A program made the position numbers and the translations under genes. Below are positions 36,236-46,976 of a stretch of DNA of 64,000 nt, in pieces. The stretch lies in contig WBVU01000004.1 of NCBI GenBank assembly GCA_009192285.1, positions 3,432,001-3,496,000 of the forward strand. The letters are read 5' to 3'. Positions within the stretch are counted from its first letter, which is position 1. Each line of letters starts with the position of its first letter. Source of the DNA: Morchella semilibera (Eukaryota; Ascomycota; Pezizomycetes; Pezizales; Morchellaceae). Below the pieces are notes generated by a model. The model was not told the DNA's origin and searched no databases. It saw only the letters and a list, made by a program, of their open reading frames with translations.

Positions 36236-38845
36236 TTGGTGTGTTTCCACGCGTACGAGTGATGAGCCAAGCATTGTATCAAGATGTTTTGTACCCCTTC
36301 ATCGGGGCATTAGCTGTAGGTGCCCCTAAGAGCTCAATTGGGTTATCTACATACAATAGCCCATGATGCGCATAAACCATTAGTGTAAACATTCGGGGAA
36401 AAATAAATTACAGATCGGCCACAGCTGCATAGGATTAGGTCGCACAATCATTTATTCTTGAAGTTTCTCTGCAAGGATATTTGGCGAAGTAGCTGTAGCC
36501 TAGCATTATTCTCCTTCCTTGTGATCAATAAGAAGCTGACTGAGAATCATCGGCAAATACATACCTCTTTTTTTTTTTTTCTGATGTACGTAAGTACGTA
36601 CGCCTGGAAATCTGTAGGTACCGATTATCGCATAGCTTTCCCGGGCTGAAGCGGCTGATGCGACCACCACTACATTGAAACTCTGAATAAAGCAATTGGG
36701 TGTATACGTGCATGTAGGTACATGTGCTATGTGGTATTTTTGTTGCACCGAGGATCATTGACATCCGATAAAAATTAACAATAAGCGCTCCTTTTGATCA
36801 GGGGAGTTAACCAGGGGTGTTAATATGATAATTCGGGAAACACACGATATTGTGGGGTATATATTAATTATGCATAATCCCTATCCTGTAACACAAAAAT
36901 CGCTCCCTGTAGGCCACGGGTAAATACATGTACCTACATATCAATGAGTAGGGTTTCTCAGCACTCTACCAATCTCCATACCGAAGACATTCAGCCGCTT
37001 CTTGATGCGCCGCCACAAACGACGGCGTCTGTTGCCTTGAAACAAACCGTTTTGCCTTGTCGCCCAACAAAATATATCAGTCACATTTGTCCGTTAAGAC
37101 TCTAACTGCGGTCATCAAAATTCTCCATTTTTGGGAGGTTTAGGTACCACATATCTAAACCAATTTAGAGCATCTCTTCGCCGGCTCAGCAGCAGTGGTG
37201 ATGGTGGTGATGGTGGTTGTGGTTGGTGGTTGTGGTGCTGAGTCTGTAAGGGGGTTTAGGCGTTCCATGATACGGTTACATGATACCGATACCCCACTTG
37301 AATGTGGTCACACATCGTCTCTTGAACTGGCGCCACATAAAACATATTAATTTTGCCACTTTCAGAAGTCTTAGTCACAGACATCCACCGAGCGAAGATT
37401 TCGGAGTTCAACTTGAGCTGAACCGAATATCATCTTCAAGTCGAGGCGCAGGTTCTCCTTAACACCTGCTTGGCCGCTTGTGCTTCTAGAGGAATGGCGC
37501 CATCCAAACATCCAAATTAGAAGAGAAAAGAATTTCAACTTCCGGAAGATTCTACCTCGGCATACATACCTCTAGGAACTTTAGAGATTTTTTTTTTCCC
37601 TTTCTTTAAATCCAGTGGGTGGCACACGTAAGTGCGTGGCTACACTGGCTGAGTATCATGGGCCAGAGTGAAGGAAGATATTTCTTATTGTGCTTTTGGT
37701 CTAGACCCCCAATATTTCCCGCATCTATAGATGAGAAGTAAGATTAAACGAAGTAAAGAAGTAAAGAAAAAATCTTGATGCACGTACATTATGTAACCTG
37801 CTCTATTCTGCAATCGTGTAAATTGTACTATCGTCATTAATCCATGACCATGCATGTTGAAATCAATGTCTAATGGTCATACGTCAAATTAAACTTTGAC
37901 TGCACGGATAGACACCCAAGCCTCACTCCTTCCATGAATTCTCTGCCGGCGCAGGTACGTCCAGAGAAGGAATGGAAAGACTCAAGGGGCTGAAGATTCG
38001 CATCGAATCGTCATCCGGTTCTCAACTAAGCTTCGGTACGTCGCACGAGCACTACGAGCCCTGACCCTGGACTAAGCCCACCTGATTGATCCATGCTCCC
38101 CCCCGGTAGGGTCGCAGAATTATCCACCATACTTGCTTGCTCCCCTTACAGCAGCACTGCCACATGCCCCTCTGATATCCGGCCAGTAGATGCACCTTCA
38201 ACAGTATAGCCTACTCAAGCGAGGCCTGTCGGGGCCCGTGGAGCAGCAGCACATGCAAAGTTCATGTATGTCATATCCTGGGGAAAAGCCGTATTTCATT
38301 TTCTGTGGATTCGCTTGAGAGCCCCTCCTCTGCATCGTGGGCTCATACCGATCGATGATCGATGGTGGTCCCAGGAAATGGGATAAGGAGTCGTACCTAC
38401 ATGTACAGTAAGACCTAGCCTCGTCCCTGGTCGCAAATCGATCTGATACCAGGGTGGGGGGAGGGTTGAGGGTAAGTCTCGTGAATTAGCAAGACTTTGA
38501 GTCACTACTGAGTCTCAAGTATGTACCCTGACCAAAGTGCAGAGAACACCTGCCCAAGTTCCCCCCCTCCCCCCCCCCCCTTTCACGCGTTGTGCGAAAA
38601 GTTTTTTAGGAAATTCTAGCTGGTACGTCTCAGAATCCTGTCTATTATTATTATACCGGCAAACACAATTATTATGCGGTTGGCAGCTCGATTTTTTGTG
38701 TGCGGTTGCAGTTGTATACGTATTGGTTGTGGCAGTACTGGGCCCTGTCTATGGTGTGCATAGCCTACTTTGCCCAATTACACACGACCAGGGACGTTGT
38801 GGCTTCCCAACGTACTACATATCCCGGACATACCCTAGATTTAAT

Positions 38846-38855
38846 TCTATAAAAG
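38846..38855 (+). promoter_or_regulatory. Possible distal TATA element
   Basis: TCTATAAAAG lies about 340 bp upstream of the ATG at 39189 and is followed by a pyrimidine- and CA-rich leader. It is an alternative to the nearer element at 39063. Confidence 0.35.
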
Positions 38856-39062
38856 CAGATCTTTGGAAAATTCATATCTCCATATTTTATCATCCACCAT
38901 CAACAACTAAAACATCACAGCCTTCTTCTTCTACAAATACATATATATCTGACTCTTTAACCAGGTCTTTGAATCACAAGACCCTCAACCGTACCATTCT
39001 CTCTTGTTAATCACAAGACTTGCATTAGGCCATCACTACATACTTTTACCGGACGGTAGTGC

Positions 39063-39072
39063 CTATATAAGG
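39063..39072 (+). promoter_or_regulatory. TATA box of the CCHC-protein gene
   Basis: CTATATAAGG lies about 120 bp before the ATG at 39189. It is followed by a CT-rich run and then an A/C-rich, G-poor leader, the usual fungal promoter arrangement. Confidence 0.5.
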
Positions 39073-39188
39073 TCTCTTGATCCTCCTCCACCTGTTACTC
39101 TCCTAGTCAAACATCACAACCTCATCATACAATTCAACCATACAATCCAACTATCCAATTCACGCATCTTAATAACCAAACAACCGAA

Positions 39189-39947
39189 ATGCCAATGTCG
39201 TTCTCTGCGTACGAATCTTGGACTGCTGAGGATCGAAGCAATATGATCCCAGTCCGCGAAAGCCGTCGTTCCGAGGAACATCGTCGTCGTCGTTATTCTA
39301 CTTCCACTTCTAGCGCTGTAGCCAAGGTTCATATCAACGTTCTACCCCCCGCTGAGACAAAGAAGGAGATTCACTATGTCCCGACATATATCCCAACCCC
39401 AGTGATCCAGCCTACTCCATCTCCTACCTACAGCATCGAGGCCACCGCTGAAGAGATTGCAGACCGTATCTGCGCCGAGAATACCGCCAAGAACAGGCTA
39501 TCTAGCCTTGAAGCACGTCTCGAGGAAGAGCATGCCCTTAGAATTGCAGCAGAGCACGAGAGAGGGAGGGAGGCGGCAAAGAGAGAGACCGAGCAGATTT
39601 TGGCTGACCGCCGGGCCCGAGAGCTTCTTGAAAGGGAGGAGAATGCTCGTCGCCGGGTCGCCGAAGAATATCAATACTCTAGGTCTCTTGGCAATAGCCC
39701 TAGGACTAGCGGTGAGGACTTATGGTCGACAGTTGCTGTTACTTCAACCTCTACCCGTGAAGGAAGACTAGTTGTCCACGACCACCGCCATAGCCATAGC
39801 CACAGCCACAGCCACCGTAGCCATTCCGACTCTAGAGACCGTAGGTGCTCCAAGTGTGGACACTCGGGCCATAGATCTCGGGAGTGCTCTGTCGAAACTG
39901 TTTACGTACCCACCAATAGGGTGCGACACATTACCTATCTGTCATAG
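39189..39947 (+). CDS. Coiled-coil protein with C-terminal CCHC zinc knuckle, 252 aa
   Basis: One intact frame from the ATG at 39189 (context CCGAAATG). The N-terminus is Ser/Arg-rich with a run of arginines (about residues 32-35). Pro/Thr-rich sequence follows (about 55-80). Then a long highly charged Glu/Arg/Ala segment (about 85-160) has the heptad look of a coiled coil. After that comes a His-Ser alternating stretch (about 198-210) and a zinc knuckle CSKCGHSGHRSREC (about 220-233) matching C-x2-C-x4-H-x4-C. A single CCHC knuckle usually binds single-stranded RNA or DNA. The His-Ser run could bind metal. No transposon domains accompany it, so it is unlikely to be a Gag remnant. I do not recognise a named orthologue. 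I infer an RNA-associated or scaffold protein. Confidence 0.85.
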   Translation: MPMSFSAYESWTAEDRSNMIPVRESRRSEEHRRRRYSTSTSSAVAKVHINVLPPAETKKEIHYVPTYIPTPVIQPTPSPTYSIEATAEEIADRICAENTAKNRLSSLEARLEEEHALRIAAEHERGREAAKRETEQILADRRARELLEREENARRRVAEEYQYSRSLGNSPRTSGEDLWSTVAVTSTSTREGRLVVHDHRHSHSHSHSHRSHSDSRDRRCSKCGHSGHRSRECSVETVYVPTNRVRHITYLS

Positions 39948-42900
39948 ATTTATGGGGGGTTGAGGAGGATTTGAGGGAGAGGGTGGGAGGAACAAACCGA
40001 GTCAATCATCTACATAACGCCATACCAGCCGACCAGCTTCACCAAAGCATTACGGATAAGCACGCTTCTCAAATGACAACACGAGTGGAGTCAGATTGAG
40101 CTCGCTTCTCTTGAAGAGAAGTTGACTCAGATAACCCTGTTCAGGCCCTGATGTTCCGGTAGAAGGGCCGGGTTCACTAGTCCTGTGTTTTCTGTGGTCT
40201 TGGCGCTTCTGGTTGTGGCTTATTATTTGGGGTTATGAATGTGATGATTTTTACGAGAGATGTCTTTTTTTTATTCATTTTTAGTTTCTTTTTAAGTTGC
40301 CTTTTTTTCCCCTTTCATATTTTTATAATTATCTTTTTTCTTTTGGATTTGGAATTTTTTATTTTTTATTTTTGTTTCGACCTTATGTTAGTATTGTGGT
40401 TCGTCCTATGCATGTTAAGTTTATCTTTACGTTGAACAGAAAGGTTTTTTTTCTCGTTGTTCTTTTTATACCTCTAGAGTTATGGCGTTTATTGTATGCA
40501 CGGTTTAGGGTTGATGGTGTGGGATACATGTAACTACATGTAGTATGCAATTACAGTGGGCGATCTTTTGCGGCTCTTCGACTGTAGCACCTGTTTTGTG
40601 CACTCGTGATATCTCCACCCGCTTACGCAAGAGAATGTACGGTCATATCACTTCCTAACAAGGTCATATCTAATCCTCCTGTACCCATGATAAGGTCCCG
40701 AGCACCTCTTTCGGAATCTCCTGTAATAGTAACATGATAAACATGATATGGAGATAAAAGATATCACTGCACATGGTTTATCGCAAGAGTCACCTCGTCT
40801 TAAAAGGGAAGCGGGACAACCAGAGTTTCGGCTTAGGCAGCCGCAGCCCTAATCGAAATTCCTATTTACAATCCTGAAACAACCCACCAAACTGGATTAG
40901 TCTGCCAAGACACGAGTGACACATCATGACCCTCGGAACCTTCACCGGGGTTGACCGTTGACGGCAGAAACTGGTGGCGGGTGTGTGGCGGTGAGATGTA
41001 CGTACGTACATCCTTTTCTTGATGTACGGGGTATGATTAGTGTTTCTGATATCATCTGATGGCATCTGGGGGGTTTTTTTTTCTCGTTCACGGGGCCTTG
41101 GGTTTCCTGCTTGTGTAGCAGATGGTCATATGGATATGCAGCGCCCTGCGGTGGTCAGAACCCTAAATTGGGCTCAACTAAAAAATAATAGATGTAAAAG
41201 AGATATATACCATCAAAGTCCTATTAAGAGCGTCCCCCCTTTATCAGTCCGGTGTTACCAAACGTTCCGCTGGAAGGCCGACCAGACGAAATCCGGCGTT
41301 GTCTAGTAGTATACACCTCAGCTCTGTACAACCAATATAGCTGCTTGGTGGAGGAGGAGCAAGGCTCTGGGGTAGTGAAGGTGAGACCGGTAATCCTTAG
41401 ATTGTTTACAAGAAGGCGGCAGTGTGAGTCGGTGATGAGTAGATGATGTTATTTTTCCTACTCTAGAAACGGTAAAAGGTTTTCTAGAGGTGCAAAAAAA
41501 CGTGAACCTGAAAGATCAGTTATGATTATCAGGTCTAGGCTCCGCGATCCGGGTATTGGTAGACTAGATGATGTAGTAGTAGTAGCTAGCTAGTGCAATG
41601 CAGTGTACGCGCGCTAGTACTCGCAATCGATGGCGGACGTGTGCATTAGCGTAAAGAACCCCTCTAAATACATGTAATTCTTTAGTGCTTTAAGAGCTAG
41701 AGATGGGGGCTAGTTGGTTCTGCATATCGACTGTGGTGTTGATTCTCACACGTACTAGCTAGAAACAGCTGTCAGAGCACATCTAGCCTAAAATTTTAGT
41801 CTACGAAATACGCATATAAGATATTGATTACGCACGCTACTACCCTGAGCTTCACAAGGCATGAACCCTAACCATGGATGCGTCCTAGCCGATTTATGGT
41901 TATTCACTTAACCTGTGGCAAAAAGAGTAGTATGACTGGCTCTCAAGCTGTGTTCAAATGATCGATTTTGATTTAGAATACTGTAAATCGTCCAGCTAGG
42001 CCGGTGGCATTAACGTTAACACCGGAGAATTCTCCTTGAGCTTAGTACTGGTAAATTAATTACCGAAATAGTCCGACATTTTTTTACGCCTCTAAAGAAA
42101 ATAGAGATTCTGTGTCTTTCTGATCATTGGGGTTACGCGCTTGATTCGTTGAGGTTTTGGTAATTTGATGATTATTTTGTAGAAACCTCGGGTTGAGATA
42201 ATGATACTAACAACCCATACCAGCAAAAGGAGTTCTAAGAGCTCTTTAACCTGTTGTAGTCAGCAGGATGAGTTTTATGTAGCTCACACCTAGGTTTTCA
42301 GACACTTCATACGTGTACGTGCCACAAGGCTGAAATCGTCGTGATACTCATGTAGTGATGACAGGCGAGATTACATGTAATTATTATTCTCTAAGCGTCC
42401 CAGGCGCGCAGATGCTGTACGGTATGTAAAACTGCTGAGAAATGCACAATTTTAATAACCTGACTTATGATTTGTTGAGGAAAGATTGTTCGGGGCGATC
42501 GCTTAACACCCCCCCGTATTCGGGATGTTAAACCATGATATATCACTCGGTATACCATTTTTTCCCCGACCAGTTCTGAATTAGCAAGGCCGTGCATGTG
42601 GATTGACCGTTTAAAAATGTCCGTGTTTGATGAGGCTCAATTATCTGGGTACTTGACTAGGTTACCTAAGAACCAGGCTTTAGAGACACAGTACAAGGGT
42701 CGCTGCGCACCAACCGCTTGTTTCAAAACTTCCAACCCCTGAGGGTATGAAGAACGGAGACGATGAAACGGTGATTTATGTATGCCTCGAGGCAAGTTTG
42801 TATCAATATGGAGAACAAGGCTTCATAGAGAGAATAGAGCCGCGGCGTTAGTCCTCTGGCCGATAAGAACCGGGGATTGAATGAGTGCAGCTAGATTTGA

Positions 42901-44648
42901 TACACCAAGCCGATAAATGTGTGTTAATTTAAAATATTTTGTCAAGATGTCCCTTCTAGTGGATGTTTAATCAACAAGTCGCCTTACGATGTAGCTTCTG
43001 TGTTCTGGGAGGGTCGTAAGACTGCGCAGATATATTTTCAGGGTAGGGTTAGAAGGGGCCTCCTTATTATTCGCTCCACGTGGCAGGTAAATCCAAAATC
43101 TGAAAGGCAAAAATTAAAATATGCATACAAAGTTAGCGTAATGAGCTGCCCACGTAGATAGGAAGGCAAACTTGCATCGGGTTACATGAGACATTATAGG
43201 AAGCAATAGTACTAGTTAGACTTGTGATTCAAGGCAAAAGGAATCAATTCGTCGAATGAAAGACAGGGAGGGGAGTTGGAAAATAAGGTGGAGGAGACCA
43301 GGAGGCCTTCCCACAACTCCGGGTCAAGAGCTGTATACTTTTGATGTGACCCACTTTTGACACTCAGTAAGAGCGCTCACTAGACGGAATGCCTCCGGAA
43401 CATACGTAGTACCCTGTTAGTAATGTACATGTAGTCAATAAGCCCCATCAAGAGCATGGGATGCATTACATGCAGTCACAGAATTTCACCACCCCACATG
43501 TTCCGTAAATGTCGTGATATCAGCAGCCATGCGTCATCTACTCTGGCCTTGTGCCTGATTTACAGAGGTTATGAAGATTGAGGTTTTTGTACAGTCCCGA
43601 GAGGTATGGGTATAACCAGGAGAGCGAGTACATTTCCCTTGGACTAATATGGAGTGGATGTAAGTGCATGTATCTCTGATATATACATGTATTTATCCAT
43701 CCGGGAATATAATCATCAAATAATTTGTCCGATCGAGGCCTGGTTTGCCTAAGTGATTGGGCTAGATAATCATGTGTTGTCGAGAGATAGAATTATTGTA
43801 TATAGAAACAGGGGTCTGCTAATAGGACTCTTCAATAAGTATGTAAATGTGTTTTACCACACGCTGTACATCCGAAGGTTGCAAAAGTAACGTTGTACGA
43901 TCGAGTATACATACATGTAATTATATAGCAGGTTTTAGGCCCTTAAGGACGAAGTCACGAGCCTCTTTTTCATCATTAAAGCGGTATTTAAAACTTCTAA
44001 GCCCTGGTTCGGATAAGAATGGACATGTGTTCGTAGGGGGAAATGCTCGAAGTAGTAAGTATCTCATCCTTAAAGGATGAGGTTTGTTGAAATCGAGCGT
44101 CCTATGCTCCTTATTAGTATTAGGTGTGAACGGGTTGATTAGGGGAGGAAGAGCTGGTTGATTAGCGGCAGGAAGGCCGGGTTATGCCGAGTGAGCATGG
44201 GTGATGCTTGCAAGGGCTGTGGTCAACGGCCTCTCTTCTGTTTACTTGAATTCTGTATCAAGCACGAGTAGATCATAAAAATTTTCATTGTTCTGAACAA
44301 AATTGACCTATGTAGCTAGTCTAATGCCTAATTAAAGAGGCATGCATGAAGTACTTATCAATCAATCAATCAATAATTAAAGAGGCGAGATCCAATAATG
44401 GAGAACCAAAAAAAAAAAAAGAGGCGGGATCGAGTGAGTTTTATGCAAGAGTGACCAGCTGTCGTGATTTATAGTCAATAGCCTTGTAAACATTAATGAA
44501 GAAACGTGTACTGACTACATGTATATAACTTATAAGTACATGTAGGTAGCTAGATTTACGTAATTTTAACACCCATACCTTAATGCTTCATGTAGCCCAT
44601 TTTTTACCGAGACCGTTACCCTGAAAGATATAACTGATCCTCAATACG
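39948..44648. other. Intergenic interval, no gene seen
   Basis: The first 600 bp are followed by a strongly T-rich block (about 40260-40480), probably outside coding sequence. Nine TACATGTA palindromes lie between 40525 and 44537, two of them only 2 bp apart (40525-40532, 40535-40542). A plus-strand frame near 41252-41446 looks faintly protein-like but has no support. AT-rich sequence fills 41.6-43.3 kb. Confidence 0.5.
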
Positions 44649-46066
44649 ATGGACGGCTTTACCCTTCGCTGTAATAATCTTCGCTGCCGGGAACAACTCG
44701 ATATTAGGGCGGCCGTTACCACCTGTAGGCATGTCTATCTCTATAGGATGTACACCTTATTTCCTACTAATATCTTCTTAGCCACATATTCTGCGTTTCT
44801 TGCGCGTCATCTCTTCAACTGACCGAGCCACCACCAAACGGCCAGAGAGTGTGTCCAGCATGCGAAACAACACTTTCTCAGCCAGACGATGCAGTCATCA
44901 CGGCGTTGAATCCAAGTGATGACTACAAAACGAGTGTTTTGAGCGGCCTGAGCCCAACGATTATCATGGAGGTTTGCTCGAAAGGACTGGGGTTCTGGAC
45001 ATATCAGGTCACGCAAGAAGTGTTAGTTATAATAGACGCCCGAGTCATAGGCTTACGTCCCTGGACTGAGATACTGACTTTGGCTATAGTGTTTACCAGG
45101 AATACCTTGCAAAATCTTTGACTGAAAGGAGCAATACACTGAGCGGGCAGCTAGATAAAATTATCAGAGATGCAAACTCAGAGATCGGAAGTCTACGGGA
45201 CAAGATTGCCGCCATGACGGCTGCAGAGGAAGAGCTCAGGAGGAAAAACCATGAACTGATGGAAGGGTGGCGTGAGAAGGGACGGAAGTTAGCACAGACT
45301 CAGGTACTGCGCCGCTTCCAGTTTTTGGTGTGGACACCCCCCAAGCTTACTATATTTGTAGGAACTCTACGATAAACTAAAGCGACGCACCCTCATCTCG
45401 CAAGTTCGGAATGCGGCGTCTGAGAACGTTAACCAGGCCATTCTCATGTCCGCCGAGCAAAGCGCGTCCACACATCATCCACCTCATTTGCGAGACTTGG
45501 CTGCTGCACATCATGTCCAACCAAGGTCACAGAACAGGAGACAACGTCATGATGGGCAGTCTGATTTCATTATGACTGGCGCTCGCATTGGAAACATCAA
45601 CGGGGGTATGCAGCCGAGAAGCGCTGGAAGCAGTGTTTGCAGTGACCAGGGGGGTGGGATCAGTATGGCACCGCCTCTGCGACAGCCCCAAAGATACAAG
45701 ACTAGTGGCCTAGGAAGGAATGGAAGTGGAAATTTCAATGGTAAGGATCTCTATATGTAGGAGAAAGAATAAGTTACTTACTAATTCCCTCCCCTTTCTC
45801 CAGACCCAGAGTCTACCCCAATGAGGAGCCAGGAACACCGTCAACGCCTAATGCCAGTTTCAGGGATAAATAACTCTCAGATGTCAAGCAGGTACCAAGG
45901 TGAAAACCTCACAACCGCACCTAGAAGATCAAAACGACCTATTCTCGATGGAATAAGTGGAAACCTGCGTCCCGGAGGAGGAGTTGGAGGAAGCCTTAGC
46001 TTTGGAAATGACGTTGGACTAAAAGGTAGTTATCTCCAGCCCCCATCTTTTTTCCAGCCTAGCTAA
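44649..46066 (+). CDS. HEI10: HEI10/CCNB1IP1-like RING-coiled-coil E3 ligase (meiotic crossover factor), 5 exons
   Basis: Exons: 44649-44728, 44782-45021, 45090-45303, 45362-45740, 45804-46066, giving about 391 aa. The start MDGFTLRCNNLRCREQL, then TTCSHIFCVSC, then VCPAC, form a RING-HC finger (Cys8, Cys13, Cys26, His28, Cys31, Cys34, Cys51, Cys54). The family-typical NPSDDYKTSVLSGLSPTIIME follows, spanning about residues 71-91, then VYQEYLAKSLTE. A coiled coil runs from about residue 115 to 170 (LDKIIRDANSEIGSLRDKI), ending in LYDKLKRR. The C-terminal half is Gln/Gly/Ser-rich and probably disordered. Proteins of this family mark and stabilise meiotic crossover sites by ubiquitin or SUMO ligation. 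Intron 1 uses a GC donor (AG/GCATGT). The C-terminus is uncertain because a further intron is possible from 46026. It converges with the NAD-GDH gene. Confidence 0.9.
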
Positions 46067-46976
46067 CAGTTGAAAAGGCAATCTGCAGGTCAGAGGCGAA
46101 TATTGACAGTAGCGGGCCTCTTAATCCCTTCGAAAATAGGTTTATTCATTTTATGTGCTTTTGTCTATAGAGGATGGAGGGAAACGGGGATGCCTTAACA
46201 ATTCATACTTCAAATTTCAAGTACACTTTTCTGGCAGTGCACTCAGAGATACTATTAGAGCTACCCCCGGATAACTTTGCTATGTTATACGTAGTTGAAC
46301 TATTACCCACGTATGTAGGTAATTTTCCAACGCAATCTCACCAGCTATCCCAGAGCTGTCACATGTAATTATGGAGCTGGTTATAACGTTATATGACTAC
46401 TCTCATATATTATACCAATGGAAAGGAAAACTAATTTTTAATACACCCCTGGAGCTGCATCGGGTGGCAGATGTGCCAAAGTAATCTTACCAACGGCAGC
46501 AAATTACTTACTACAGGTGGTACAAATACTAGGTTCCAGTACTTGTGCCTAAATCTCAGCCTTTATGCTCTAATATACTACATACCAAAACTTAGAAAAA
46601 TTTCCCGCCGGTGGTGAAGTTCCCCACTGGGTAACAATAGACTTCTACTCGTATATATTGGAATTATATATGGCTCCATTTTGGTCAAAAGGTCTGTGCT
46701 TTAATCACGTTTAACACCCCATAGAGCTAGAGCCAAAGACTCTAGAGGGTACTTTCACTCGTACATTTAAAAAATAGGATACGAGGATAGCTTAGATAGC
46801 AGTAACAGATTCAGCTACTAGAAGCTACTTTTATGAATACACCCAGGTTTATGTCTGTCTGACGAATTAACTTCAAGTATTCCAGAGTCGAGAGAAAAAA
46901 GAAACATGTAGTTGCAAGGAAAAGATTCATGTTAAAAATTGAAGGAAATGGAAATTATAGTCCCCGTTTTTAGATA
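46067..46976. other. Convergent intergenic region
   Basis: Holds the 3' ends of the HEI10-like and NAD-GDH genes. If the HEI10-like gene has another intron (donor 46026, branch GCTAAC near 46062, acceptor 46089 or 46094), its last exon lies here and stops by about 46172 or shortly after. The rest is AT-rich with no coding support. Confidence 0.55.

Larger units (their letters stand above)
32974..38845. other. Intergenic interval with dispersed repeats
   Basis: No gene supported. Contents include three copies of one short repeat (33728-33840, 34208-34294, 35683-35766), a foldback at 36038-36235, and TACATGTA at 33498, 35269, 35596, 35884, 36925 and 38398. The first 400 bp after the transcription factor are T-rich and probably hold its 3' end. 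Confidence 0.5.
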
